A DNA stretch of 32,044 nucleotides from Bacteroidota bacterium (GCA_003151745.1 PLYJ01000264.1:1-32044); one strand, 5' to 3'; shown: positions 14,207 through 22,669, counted from the first letter of the stretch. The notes: generated from the letters alone by a model not told the origin. Numbers and translations: made by a program.

Positions 14207-14293
14207 TTAATGGAATAGCGAGATAGGGTAATATGAGTAACCCCCTATTGACCATATTTCCTTATTACCCTAATTACCTTAATCCCTTTTCAT

Positions 14294-15601
14294 TTGAACA
14301 ACAGTTTTGAAATCACCGGTGGCAGGGAGCTAAGAGGCGAAATCACGCCGCAGGGTGCCAAGAACGAAGCATTGCAGATCATCTGCGCGGTATTGCTCAC
14401 GCCTGATAAAGTCACCATCAGTAATATCCCCGACATCCGTGACGTGAACAAACTTATCGAGCTTTTACAAAGTCTTGGCGTCAAAGTTCAAAAAACAAGA
14501 GAAGGCGAATACACTTTCCAAGCATCGGATGTGAATCTTGATTATCTTAATTCGCCTGATTTTAAAAAACAAGCTGGTTCTTTGCGTGGCTCTATTATGA
14601 TTGTAGGACCCTTGCTGGCACGTTTTGGAAAAGCAAGAATTCCAAGGCCGGGAGGAGACAAAATCGGCAGAAGAAGATTAGACACACATTTCATCGGTTT
14701 TCAAAGTCTTGGAGCAATCTTTGATTTTAATGACCAGGATAATTTTTATACCGTCAGTGCAAAGCGCCTCAAAGGCGCAAACATGCTGCTGGATGAAGCA
14801 TCCGTAACGGGGACAGCCAACATTGTGATGGCTGCCGTGCTGGCAGAAGGTATTACCACCATCTATAACGCCGCCTGCGAACCCTATATACAACAGCTTT
14901 GCAAAATGCTAAACCGCATGGGTGCAAAGATCAGCGGCATCAGTTCCAACCTGCTCACCATCGAAGGTGTTGAAAAGCTGAAAGGCACTACCCATCGCAT
15001 GTTGCCTGACATGATCGAGATTGGCAGCTTCATCGGCCTTGCTGCCATGACGAAGTCTGAACTAACTATCAAAGACGTTAGCTATGAGCACCTCGGAGTC
15101 ATTCCCGATGTATTCAAACGCCTCGGCATAAAGATGGAACTGAAAGGTGATGATATATATATCCCAAAGCAGGAAAATTACGAGATTGATACTTTTATTG
15201 ACGGCTCCATTCTTACTATTGCTGATGCTATATGGCCCGGCTTCACACCCGATCTCCTGAGTGTTGTACTTGTAACAGCCACGCAAGCCAACGGCACCGT
15301 GCTCATTCACCAGAAAATGTTCGAAAGCCGTTTGTTCTTCGTGGATAAGATTATTGACATGGGAGCGCAAATTATCCTCTGTGATCCGCACCGAGCCACA
15401 GTCATCGGGCTGAACAGGAAGTTTCCGCTTCGCGCCATTCAAATGACATCTCCTGATATACGCGCCGGAGTAGCCCTTCTCATAGCTGCATTATCTGCTA
15501 AAGGAAAAAGCACCATTCATAATATCGAACAGATAGACCGCGGTTATCAGCGCATTGACGAACGCCTGAATAAGCTGGGTGCTCAAATTGTGAGGATATA
15601 A
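14294..15601 (+). CDS. murA: UDP-N-acetylglucosamine 1-carboxyvinyltransferase
   Basis: The product is 435 aa. It transfers enolpyruvate from PEP to UDP-GlcNAc, the first committed step of peptidoglycan synthesis. Recognisable elements are FEITGG at the N-terminus, GAKNEAL (Lys23, Asn24), the catalytic loop RIPRPGGDKIGRRRLDTH (~115-132), and the C-terminal DIRAGVALLIAALSAKG. At the position of the usual catalytic Cys of the loop stands Asp122, the change that gives fosfomycin insensitivity in other bacteria. The start is TTG at 14294: no in-frame ATG or GTG gives the expected N-terminus. The spacer 14207-14293 is rich in GGTAAT/ATTACC words. Confidence 0.96.
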   Translation: MNNSFEITGGRELRGEITPQGAKNEALQIICAVLLTPDKVTISNIPDIRDVNKLIELLQSLGVKVQKTREGEYTFQASDVNLDYLNSPDFKKQAGSLRGSIMIVGPLLARFGKARIPRPGGDKIGRRRLDTHFIGFQSLGAIFDFNDQDNFYTVSAKRLKGANMLLDEASVTGTANIVMAAVLAEGITTIYNAACEPYIQQLCKMLNRMGAKISGISSNLLTIEGVEKLKGTTHRMLPDMIEIGSFIGLAAMTKSELTIKDVSYEHLGVIPDVFKRLGIKMELKGDDIYIPKQENYEIDTFIDGSILTIADAIWPGFTPDLLSVVLVTATQANGTVLIHQKMFESRLFFVDKIIDMGAQIILCDPHRATVIGLNRKFPLRAIQMTSPDIRAGVALLIAALSAKGKSTIHNIEQIDRGYQRIDERLNKLGAQIVRI

Positions 15602-15661
15602 TAGAGCAAGATAACAGGATGTTTTTTTTCATTCTTATAAGCCTGTATGTTTTTGTAGTGC

Positions 15662-16480
15662 ATGAAAAACACCCTTAAAGAATTCATTCCTCCTATAGCG
15701 CTAAAAATGATAAGAAGGTTATCTTGGAAGCAAACCGGAGATAGACTGAAACCCGATTGGCATACAATTCAAAGCGGGCATTTAAAAGGAATAAATATCT
15801 ACGTCAACAATGAAATGCCTGCATTTAAAGAAATGATTGCAGGAAAATACGATGGGTTTCTTTGGAAATACCTGGATGACATATCATTTGAGAAATCTAT
15901 TGTGCTGGACATCGGCGCTCACATTGGCTATCACAGCATGGGCTTTGCAAACAAAGGAGGTAATGTAATCGCATTTGAACCTAATCCATACAATGTAGAG
16001 CGGCTTAAAAAGAATCTATCACGAAATGAAAGATTGAAAGAGAGGATTTCAATAATGCCGGTGGCAGTATCAGATGTCAATGAAGAAGTAAAATTCTGTT
16101 TTTCAAAAAACATTGACGATGAAACAAGCACCGGCGGATATATAGAAAATAGTTACAAGCCCTTACAGGACACAGAATATGAAAAAGCCGGATTTACTTG
16201 TCAAAACATTCAGGCAAAGCAGCTGGATAAGTTCGTTGAAGAGAATAACTATGAAAACATACGAGTGATAAAGATTGATGTAGAGGGGGCAGAGCATCTG
16301 GTCTTGGCAGGAGCCTTAAAGACTTTAAAAAAGTATTCTCCAAAGCTATTTATTGAAATACACTCCGTCACTTCCATGTTATTCGTCACCCAAATCCTAT
16401 CCCGCCTCGACTATCATATTAAAATAATAAAAGAAGACACGGTGAGCAGATGCTTTATTATGGCTGAAAAAACACTGTAA
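15662..16480 (+). CDS. FkbM-family SAM-dependent methyltransferase
   Basis: The product is 272 aa. The SAM-binding motif I is VLDIGAHIGYHS (~81-92), followed by FEPNPYNVERLKKNL (acidic end of beta-2), VAVSD (~138-142), and IKIDVEGAEHLVLAGA (~220-235), the hallmark of the FkbM family. Members methylate sugar or polyketide hydroxyls, often in O-antigen or glycan loci. No glycan cluster surrounds it here, so the substrate cannot be named. The stretch before residue 40 is a basic N-terminal extension. It lies downstream of murA after a 60-bp gap. Confidence 0.88.
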   Translation: MKNTLKEFIPPIALKMIRRLSWKQTGDRLKPDWHTIQSGHLKGINIYVNNEMPAFKEMIAGKYDGFLWKYLDDISFEKSIVLDIGAHIGYHSMGFANKGGNVIAFEPNPYNVERLKKNLSRNERLKERISIMPVAVSDVNEEVKFCFSKNIDDETSTGGYIENSYKPLQDTEYEKAGFTCQNIQAKQLDKFVEENNYENIRVIKIDVEGAEHLVLAGALKTLKKYSPKLFIEIHSVTSMLFVTQILSRLDYHIKIIKEDTVSRCFIMAEKTL

Positions 16481-16504
16481 ATGAATAAATTTAATAGATA
16501 TGCT

Positions 16505-16512
16505 TATCTTTG
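16505..16512 (+). promoter_or_regulatory. Putative promoter -7 box of the TlpA-like gene
   Basis: TATCTTTG matches the Bacteroidota consensus and gives a leader of about 40 nt before the ATG at 16556. Confidence 0.55.
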
Positions 16513-16555
16513 CGCTGGCCCAATTATTGTAAAAAGCCATCATTAAAAACAACGT

Positions 16556-17122
16556 ATGAAAAAATATCTTATCATTTTAACATTAGCAACTGCAGGCATT
16601 GCCTATAGTTTCATTAATCCTCCGCAACAAAGCAATCAGGCTGCCAGTCCCTCCGTGGGACTCGAAGTCGGCAATATTGCCCCTGACATAGCTCTCAACG
16701 ACACAGCAGGAAAACCACTTGCATTGAAATCATTGCGCGGCAAAGTCGTGCTCATTGATTTTTGGGCAAGCTGGTGTGGCCCTTGCCGCATGGAGAATCC
16801 GAATGTATTGTCGGCGTACAACAAATACAAAGACACGAAAATGGGCAAGGCAAAAGGCTTTACTGTTTACAGTGTTTCTCTTGATCGTGCCAAGGAGCCT
16901 TGGATTCAAGCCATCAAGCAAGACGGTTTGGCATGGCCCAATCACGTGAGTGACCTCAAATGGTGGTCATCTGAAGCTGGTCAGCGTTATGGAGTAAACA
17001 GCATTCCTACCAACTGGCTCATCAATGAAAAGGGTGTCATTCTGGCAAGAGGCCTTCGTGGTGAAGCGTTAGATCAGGAATTGGAAAATCTGATTGCTGC
17101 TAACAAGGCTGACAAGAAATAA
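16556..17122 (+). CDS. TlpA-like periplasmic thioredoxin-fold oxidoreductase
   Basis: The product is 188 aa. An N-terminal hydrophobic segment (MKKYLIILTLATAGIAYSF) is a signal peptide or anchor. The thioredoxin/AhpC-TSA domain spans ~36-185, with the redox motif WASWCGPCR (Cys74, Cys77) and cis-proline region VNSIPTNWLI (~150-158). The insert GFTVYSVSLDRAKEPW is typical of TlpA/ResA proteins. Such proteins reduce disulfides in the periplasm, for example during cytochrome maturation. The client is not shown by the context. It has its own promoter and a terminator. Confidence 0.92.
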   Translation: MKKYLIILTLATAGIAYSFINPPQQSNQAASPSVGLEVGNIAPDIALNDTAGKPLALKSLRGKVVLIDFWASWCGPCRMENPNVLSAYNKYKDTKMGKAKGFTVYSVSLDRAKEPWIQAIKQDGLAWPNHVSDLKWWSSEAGQRYGVNSIPTNWLINEKGVILARGLRGEALDQELENLIAANKADKK

Positions 17123-17144
17123 GTCATTCTAATATTTCTCTCTA

Positions 17145-17180
17145 AAAACATCCCGGTAACTATCGGGATGTTTTTTATTT
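17145..17180 (+). terminator. Intrinsic terminator after the TlpA-like gene
   Basis: CATCCCG and CGGGATG (17149-17155 and 17164-17170, extended by wobble pairs inside) form a stem followed by six T residues. Confidence 0.85.
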
Positions 17181-17246
17181 TTATGACATGGCAAATAAGT
17201 TTTAGAATTATGCCGAACTTCGCCCATATAATATGCCGATTCTTCT

Positions 17247-17284
17247 TTCTCCCCTCTCCTTTGGAGAGGGGCTGGGGGTGAGGC
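17247..17284. repeat. G/C-rich palindromic repeat before grpE (copy 2)
   Basis: CCCCTCTCC and GGAGAGGGG (17251-17259, 17263-17271) form a 9-bp hairpin with a 3-nt loop, followed by CTGGGGGTGAGGCT. It closely matches the copy inside the SBBP gene (7226-7264); a degenerate third copy is at about 21557-21590. Such hairpins could protect or terminate RNA, but here they look like a dispersed repeat. Confidence 0.8.
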
Positions 17285-17328
17285 TGACAATTTGTCCGTT
17301 ATTTCATCAATGGCAATAAAATTGACTA

Positions 17329-17940
17329 ATGAAAAAGCCTAAGGGAAACTTTAATTTTTTAAATAAAAATAAGAAGAATATGAAGGAGAATGAATCCGAT
17401 TCTGTTATAGATAATAACGAAGAAACCAACGAATCTACAGGCATTGAGAAAGAGGAATTGGAACTCGGTGATTCAACGCTGGAGCAAACGGACCAGGCAG
17501 CAAATCTCGAAGTGCAGTTGTCAGCCGCGAAAGACAAGTACCTGCGCCTCGGAGCAGACTTTGAAAACTACAAGAAGCGCGTTGCCAAAGAGCGCATCGA
17601 AATGATAAAAATGGCAGGAGCCGATGTCCTTGTCTCCGTGCTCCCCGTCATTGACGACCTTGAGCGCGCCCTCAAATCAATGAACGAAGCCACCAATATT
17701 AAAGCAGTAAAAGAAGGCATCAACCTTATATATAACAAGATCAAATCCATCACCGAAGCCAGGGAATTAAAACCCATGGAAAGCATCGGCAAAGACTTCG
17801 ATCCCGACTTGCACGATGCCATCGCCAACATTCCCTCTCCCTCCGGCGATATGAAAGGCAAAGTAGTAGAAGAAATTGAAAAAGGATATTACCTCAACGA
17901 TAAAGTAATCCGTCACGCTAAGGTTATTGTAGGTAATTGA
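17329..17940 (+). CDS. grpE: Nucleotide exchange factor GrpE
   Basis: The product is 203 aa. After an acidic, disordered N-terminus (~18-55), a long coiled-coil helix contains LSAAKDKYLRLGADFENYKKR (~65-85). The C-terminal beta domain shows FDPDLHDAIANIPSP, GKVVEEIEKGYYLNDKVIRHAKVIV (~160-201), the GrpE signature. It drives ADP release from DnaK. The ATG at 17329 gives a 17-residue basic extension; ATG at 17380 is a possible alternative. dnaJ follows after 87 nt, so the pair is probably one heat-shock operon, although dnaK is not in the window and no CIRCE element was found. Confidence 0.95.
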   Translation: MKKPKGNFNFLNKNKKNMKENESDSVIDNNEETNESTGIEKEELELGDSTLEQTDQAANLEVQLSAAKDKYLRLGADFENYKKRVAKERIEMIKMAGADVLVSVLPVIDDLERALKSMNEATNIKAVKEGINLIYNKIKSITEARELKPMESIGKDFDPDLHDAIANIPSPSGDMKGKVVEEIEKGYYLNDKVIRHAKVIVGN

Positions 17941-18024
17941 GGAAATAAGGTAATTGAGGTAATTTGGGTTTGCCCTTATTTCCTTATTTACCTTAATACC
18001 CCAATTACCTAATTACCCAATTAA
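17941..18024. repeat. GGTAATT/AATTACC inverted words between grpE and dnaJ
   Basis: GGAAATAAGGTAATTGAGGT (17941-17960) is complementary in large part to the words CCTTATTTCC, ACCTTAAT and AATTACC that fill 17974-18020. The same vocabulary occurs at 14215-14290 before murA. The RNA could fold into a long hairpin between the two cistrons and adjust dnaJ expression. Confidence 0.65.
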
Positions 18025-18027
18025 CAA

Positions 18028-19185
18028 ATGTCAAAAAGAGACTACTACGAAATACTCGGCGTCACCCGCACCTCCACAGAGATAGAGATCAAGAAAGCCT
18101 ATCGCCAGATGGCATTAAAATTCCATCCTGATAAAAATCCGGGCAATAAAGAAGCGGAGGAAAAGTTCAAGGAAGCAGCCGAAGCCTACGATGTATTAAG
18201 TACACCGGTGAAGAAGCAGCGTTACGACCAGTTCGGTCACCAAGGCATGCGTGATGGAGCAGGCGGCTATGGCGGTGGCAACATGAACATGGAAGATATT
18301 TTTTCTCACTTCGGAGATATCTTCGTCGGCGAAGGCAACCCTTTTGAAAGCTTCTTTGGCGGAGCAGGAGGCACACGCAGAAACGTAAATCGCGGCACCA
18401 ATCTCCGCGTCAAAGTAAAGCTGACTCTTGAAGAAATTGCAAGCGGAGTAGAAAAGAAAATCAAAGTCAATAAAACCATTCCTTGCGAAACTTGCCATGG
18501 CAGCGGCGCAGAGGATAAAAAATCATTTCATAAGTGCGACACCTGCAAAGGCACAGGGCAGGTACACCGCGTCACCAGCACCTTCATCGGGCAGATGCGC
18601 ACCACCTCCACCTGCCCAACCTGCGGAGGAGAAGGACAGATCATTGCTAACAAATGTAAAACCTGCTTCGGCAGTGGCGTGCAGAAAGGCGAAGAAACCA
18701 TCTCTATCAACATACCCGCCGGCGTAGCCGAAGGCATGCAGCTCAGCGTAAGCGGCAGGGGCAATGCAGCAGGGCGCAACGGCATCCCCGGCGATCTCCT
18801 CGTCGTTATCGAAGAAGAAGAACATCTCTTCCTCCAGCGCGAAGAAGGCCAGCTCATCTATGACTTATATATAAATTTCGCCGATGCTGCCATGGGAACA
18901 TCCGTCGAAATACCTACCCTTGAAGGCAAAGCCAAAATCAAGATTGATGCGGGAACCCAGGCAGGCAAAGTCGTTCGTTTAAAAGGCAAAGGCCTTCCTT
19001 CCATCAACAACTACGGGCGCGGCGACCTCCTCGTCAACATCAACGTATGGACACCTCAGCACCTCAACGCCGAAGAAAAACAACTCTTGGAAAAGCTTCG
19101 CAACTCGCCCAACTTCAAACCCAACCCCGGCAAAGCCGACAAAGGAAACTGGCGCGAACGCATGAAAGAATTCTTTCATGCGTGA
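18028..19185 (+). CDS. dnaJ: Chaperone protein DnaJ (Hsp40)
   Basis: The product is 385 aa, a type I DnaJ. The J domain (1-70) carries the HPD motif at 33-35, which stimulates DnaK ATPase. A Gly/Phe-rich linker (~72-115) follows. Four zinc motifs CxxCxGxG start at Cys153, 170, 196 and 210. C-terminal substrate domains run to [13 protein letters not shown]. It presents unfolded proteins to DnaK. It is downstream of grpE with an 87-nt spacer. The last codons overlap a perfect 26-bp palindrome (19158-19183). Confidence 0.97.
   Translation: MSKRDYYEILGVTRTSTEIEIKKAYRQMALKFHPDKNPGNKEAEEKFKEAAEAYDVLSTPVKKQRYDQFGHQGMRDGAGGYGGGNMNMEDIFSHFGDIFVGEGNPFESFFGGAGGTRRNVNRGTNLRVKVKLTLEEIASGVEKKIKVNKTIPCETCHGSGAEDKKSFHKCDTCKGTGQVHRVTSTFIGQMRTTSTCPTCGGEGQIIANKCKTCFGSGVQKGEETISINIPAGVAEGMQLSVSGRGNAAGRNGIPGDLLVVIEEEEHLFLQREEGQLIYDLYINFADAAMGTSVEIPTLEGKAKIKIDAGTQAGKVVRLKGKGLPSINNYGRGDLLVNINVWTPQHLNAEEKQLLEKLRNSPNFKPNPGKADKGNWRERMKEFFHA
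19158..19183. repeat. 26-bp perfect palindrome at the end of dnaJ
   Basis: The 13 bases 19158-19170 (ACGCATGAAAGAA) are exactly complementary to 19171-19183 with no loop bases between the arms. It includes the codons for R-M-K-E-F-F-H-A, and the stop follows at its right end. It lacks a T tract, so it is not a standard terminator. Confidence 0.95.
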
Positions 19186-19354
19186 TTGGGAATAATTATT
19201 TTGTTTTAAAGGACTGACGAGTTGCAAGCAATTCAAACCTTAGTTTAGAGGTGCTGTCCTTATCATGCCACTTAATAAATTCCGATAACCACAAATATTT
19301 TGATGAAATCTCAGGTTTTGATATATATTCATTCAAGTTTTCTGAAATTTTATT

Positions 19355-20092
19355 TTAAATATTTTCTTTTTCAGAATTAGGATGTCGTTTCAGTTCTTGC
19401 TGAATAAAATTTTGAGTCAATTTACCATTTGAGTCATCTTCAATTTTTTTAAATAGTACTTTATCGTCATTTACAAGATCGCTATCATTGAGAATACCAT
19501 TCAGGTTATCTACTACAGCATCTATAAAATTATAGGAGTTTAAAAATGCAATATTTTCCCAGTCAAAGATTATGTAATTATCAATCTCTAACTTTTTTAT
19601 TTTAGAGGGATCAGAATTATGTATTCGTTTGATTATAGCATTATCTATAACAATTCTTGGATATATTGCAGTTCTGCTTTCCAGCCTATAAGCATTGACT
19701 AATGCCCTTGAAAAAACAATGTTATCGTCCGAATAATAAGATCCCATAGAAAGTCCTCCTCTTGTAAAAAAACCCTTTTGCATCATAGAGAATTGAAACG
19801 ATCTAGCATACATTGCAATTAAATTGAATCTTGTAATAAAACTATTATCAGAATCTTGGTAAGGAATTGAAATGAGAACATTATCCGAAAATGTTTTATG
19901 TTCCAGAGAATCCAAAATACCACCTGGATTATTGTTTCGATCTTTTAATGTTTTTATAGCATCTTCAAATGATTTCTTCATTTCAAGTACGATTGTTATG
20001 TCGTTACTATAATTAAATTTTTCAATGTAATTACCAAACCCAAGTATATCAATGAAACAAACTATTCGTTGTTCTATATTTAGATTATCCAT
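19355..20092 (-). CDS. Nucleotidyl-cyclase-like protein, C-terminus cut by an in-frame TAA
   Basis: The product is 245 aa. Motifs suggest a class III cyclase-like fold: VCFIDILGF (Asp15), TFSDNVLISIP (Asp70), a long helix, FFTRGGLSMGS (~109-118), then VFSRALVNAYRLES and YPRIVID. The two Asp match the positions of metal-binding residues of such cyclases. I infer this from motif pattern; no product can be named. After the TAA (19355-19357) the same frame stays open for 52 more codons to 19196, with a coding-like ending that contains KYLWLSEFIKWHD. This suggests an original 298-codon gene. It lies 35 nt after the T9SS propeller gene on the same strand. Base composition is A/T-richer than dnaJ next to it, consistent with transfer. 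Confidence 0.72.
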   Translation of the reverse strand: MDNLNIEQRIVCFIDILGFGNYIEKFNYSNDITIVLEMKKSFEDAIKTLKDRNNNPGGILDSLEHKTFSDNVLISIPYQDSDNSFITRFNLIAMYARSFQFSMMQKGFFTRGGLSMGSYYSDDNIVFSRALVNAYRLESRTAIYPRIVIDNAIIKRIHNSDPSKIKKLEIDNYIIFDWENIAFLNSYNFIDAVVDNLNGILNDSDLVNDDKVLFKKIEDDSNGKLTQNFIQQELKRHPNSEKENI

Positions 20093-20127
20093 TTACCTGA
20101 AGTTTTTCAATTTAACATTATGAAGAA

Positions 20128-21438
20128 CTACTGAATAATTACCTTGCCGTCTGCAATGAAATTTCCAGAGGATGTTATCCTATAAAAATAAATTCCTTTT
20201 GCCTCATTAGTTAAATCAATTTCTGTTTTATCTGAATTCAAATTAGTGCTGTAAATTATTTCTCCCAATACATTGTAAATTTTTAAATCTGATTTTGGAA
20301 TAGGATTTTGAATAGAGACAGTGAATTTATTATTGCAGGGATTAGGAAAGACAATTGCTTCGTGGCTCAAATTACTTTCTTCAATTCCGTTTATTCCATT
20401 CCATCTGGCAATATAAACTGTAATAGGATTGCCCCCTGTTGAACTGAATGTGCCTCCAGCGTAAAGTTGTCCATTATATACAGCCAAAGCAAATACAAAT
20501 CCACCTCCCAATCCGCCGCCAACATCAGACCAACTGTTTCCATTCCATTCAGCAATATTATTGACTGGATTCCCACCTGCTGTAGAAAAAGCACCGCCTG
20601 CGTAAAGTTCACCGTTGTATTGAGTCAATGACGATACATTTCCGTTATATCCCCCTGTTCCTCCGCCAACGTCAGACCAACTACTTCCGTTCCATTTGGC
20701 AATATTATTGACTGGGTTACTCCCTGCTGTGTCGAATATTCCTCCCGCATATAGTTCACCATTATATACCGCCAATGAACTAACATAACCATCCATTCCT
20801 CCGCCAACATCAGACCAACTACTTCCGTTCCATTTAGCAATACTATTAACGGGGTTACCCCCTGCTGTTCCGAATGTCCCCCCAGCGTAAAGTTCACCAT
20901 TATATATCGCGAATGCGTATATTGGAGAGTCATGATTTACTCCCCCACCAACATCAGACCAACTGCTTCCGTTCCACTTAGCAATACCATTAACAGGATT
21001 TCCCCCTGCTGATCCTATTATTCCTCCAGCGTAAAGTTCACCGTTATAAATTGCTAATGAAAAAACCTGACTCTCATAACTCAAACCCCCGCCAACATCA
21101 GACCAATTTGTTCCATTCCATTTTGCAATACTTTTGGCATAAGTGCCAGTGATTGTATCAAATTCACCAGCAGCGTAAAGTTCTCCATTGTACACTTGTA
21201 ATGAATAAATACCCGCTGTATTGTGATTTATATACGCTTCAGATCCTGCTGACGTCCAATTTGTATCATTCCATTTTTTTATCGATGCATTGAAAGAATA
21301 GCCGCCTTCATAAATTTCATTGTTAAAGACTCCTAAAGCCCAAACATTGGTACTAGTTCCACCTCCAACATCAGTCCATTGCGCATTTGTATTCAAACCA
21401 AGAAAAGCAAACAATAATAGAAAATAGATTTTTTTCAT
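20128..21438 (-). CDS. Secreted seven-bladed propeller protein with T9SS sorting domain
   Basis: The product is 436 aa. The signal peptide is MKKIYFLLLFAFLGLNTNAQ. Seven tandem units of ~44-52 residues follow, with the pattern W[ST]DVGGG, then a variable part, LA[VI]YNGELYAGG, and NPVNxIAKWNG, which suggests a seven-bladed beta-propeller similar to kelch-type folds. The C-terminal ~85 residues form a T9SS type A sorting domain (PNPCNNKFTVSI, LKIYNVLGEIIYS, GIYFYRITSSGNFIADGKVIIQ). It is predicted to be exported across the outer membrane and attached to or released from the surface; the ligand is unknown. Units 3-6 are highly similar, which suggests recent internal duplication. Confidence 0.87.
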   Translation of the reverse strand: MKKIYFLLLFAFLGLNTNAQWTDVGGGTSTNVWALGVFNNEIYEGGYSFNASIKKWNDTNWTSAGSEAYINHNTAGIYSLQVYNGELYAAGEFDTITGTYAKSIAKWNGTNWSDVGGGLSYESQVFSLAIYNGELYAGGIIGSAGGNPVNGIAKWNGSSWSDVGGGVNHDSPIYAFAIYNGELYAGGTFGTAGGNPVNSIAKWNGSSWSDVGGGMDGYVSSLAVYNGELYAGGIFDTAGSNPVNNIAKWNGSSWSDVGGGTGGYNGNVSSLTQYNGELYAGGAFSTAGGNPVNNIAEWNGNSWSDVGGGLGGGFVFALAVYNGQLYAGGTFSSTGGNPITVYIARWNGINGIEESNLSHEAIVFPNPCNNKFTVSIQNPIPKSDLKIYNVLGEIIYSTNLNSDKTEIDLTNEAKGIYFYRITSSGNFIADGKVIIQ

Positions 21439-21755
21439 AGCTGAAGTAAATTATAATAAAAAAACAGGATTATTTCCGACAAGAGAAGTTTTTGGGATTA
21501 ACAACTTCCTCCTTCTTGGACACAACAAAGTAAAACAATCTTTTCCGAAACCCTCGTTCTTCTTTGGAGAGCGACTTAGGGTTAGGCTAAAACACCCCTT
21601 TTTTTGCAATCAACTCCAAAACTTATGCTAACTTACCCTTTTCGACAACCTCCCAAAAACCCTCTAAATTTAAGTCTGCATTTACACTAAGATTCATTAA
21701 ATGTTGAAAAAGGTGCCAAATTTGTTATAATTTGATGGATGAAGTCTCCCAAAAT
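21439..21755. other. Gene-free spacer
   Basis: No supported coding region is seen between the propeller start and the 21-bp array. A degenerate relative of the G/C-rich repeat (CTTTGGAGAGCGACTTAGGG) lies at about 21563-21582. The sequence is A/T-rich and carries no clear TANNTTTG box. Confidence 0.5.
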
Positions 21756-22049
21756 GTGAAATTCTTTATAAAAAGGCTGCCTCCCTTTATCGGAGGATTA
21801 TCACCCTTTAGTCAAGGCGTATCACCCTTTATCGAAGAGAGACATGCTTTTGATAAAGGGATGCAACCCTTTGTTGAAGAATCACCGCCCCTCGTTAAAA
21901 GGAGACATCCTTTCGTTAAAGGGTGACATCCTTTCAACGAAGTCGTAACTTCCTGTGCTGCAAGTACTCATGCTTTTATCGAAGGGTGACATCCCTTTGA
22001 TAAAGGATCACAACCCTTTGTTGATGGGAGACAGCTTTTTTGGAACGGA
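21756..22049. repeat. 21-bp tandem array, 14 degenerate units
   Basis: Fourteen consecutive 21-nt units occur with no spacers. The rough consensus is [AT]GACATCCCTTT, a short variable middle, then GAAGGG or AAAGGG. Several units are nearly self-complementary (CCCTTTGATAAAGG). In one frame each unit reads x-x-P-F-x-x-G/E, for example RHPFVKG and MQPFVEE. That frame opens at ATG 21732/21735 but meets TGA in units 9 and 12. It is either a decayed heptapeptide-repeat gene or a DNA/RNA structural array with two-helical-turn spacing. Confidence 0.85.
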
Positions 22050-22107
22050 TTCATTGAGCGTATTGAAATCAGCATTGCATAATCCTCAGTTATGAACCAC
22101 AAATTTC

Positions 22108-22115
22108 TAACTTTG
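22108..22115 (+). promoter_or_regulatory. Putative msrB promoter -7 box
   Basis: TAACTTTG matches TANNTTTG, 9 bp before the ATG at 22124, implying a very short leader. Confidence 0.5.
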
Positions 22116-22123
22116 CCCTGCTT

Positions 22124-22669
22124 ATGAAGCATATAACAACATTATTTATTTTAATAATCTTCGCTCTACTCAGCTGCAGTAATACGCCTGCGTCTCAAAA
22201 CAATAATTCAAAAGCCATGACTGATCCCCAACACCCCAACAATCCTTATTATTCCCGAACAGACACTGCTGTTTTAAATGTTTCCAATGCGGAATGGAAG
22301 AAAGTCCTGCCTGACAGCATCTATGAGGTAGCCCGCAACAAAGACACGGAGCGTCCGTTCACCGGCAAGTACTGGGACTTTGAAGGACTCGGCACATACT
22401 ATTGTGCTGTCTGCGGCAATGCATTGTTCCGCTCCGATTCTAAGTTTGGAAGCTCCTGCGGCTGGCCCAGCTTCTTTGAAGCATTGAGAAAGAACAGTGT
22501 TATATATAAGTCTGATACTTCGTATGGCATGTCAAGAACAGAGGTGTTGTGTGGCCGTTGCGGCAGTCACCTTGGACATTTGTTTGATGACGGTCCTCCA
22601 CCCACCGGAAAACGATTTTGCATGAACTCCATCGTCCTCGATTTCGAGCCGGATAAGCACACGAAATAA
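22124..22669 (+). CDS. msrB: Peptide-methionine (R)-S-oxide reductase, lipoprotein form
   Basis: The product is 181 aa. A lipoprotein signal (lipobox ALLSC, Cys18) places it at the membrane facing the periplasm. The MsrB domain spans ~53-175: zinc ligands Cys94/Cys97 (CAVCGNALF) and Cys143/Cys146 (CGRCGSHLG), Cys112 in SSCGWPSF as a candidate resolving residue, and catalytic Cys166 in RFCMNSIVL. It reduces methionine-R-sulfoxide in oxidised proteins. Export suits repair of envelope proteins. It has its own promoter box; the next gene also has one, so no operon is evident. Confidence 0.96.
   Translation: MKHITTLFILIIFALLSCSNTPASQNNNSKAMTDPQHPNNPYYSRTDTAVLNVSNAEWKKVLPDSIYEVARNKDTERPFTGKYWDFEGLGTYYCAVCGNALFRSDSKFGSSCGWPSFFEALRKNSVIYKSDTSYGMSRTEVLCGRCGSHLGHLFDDGPPPTGKRFCMNSIVLDFEPDKHTK

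Noticed and set aside
17200-17328. CIRCE or other heat-shock operator before grpE
   Set aside because: The inverted repeat here is the dispersed G/C-rich hairpin, and neither half resembles the CIRCE arms.
21756-22049. CRISPR array
   Set aside because: The 21-nt units are contiguous and degenerate, with no unique spacers and no cas genes nearby.
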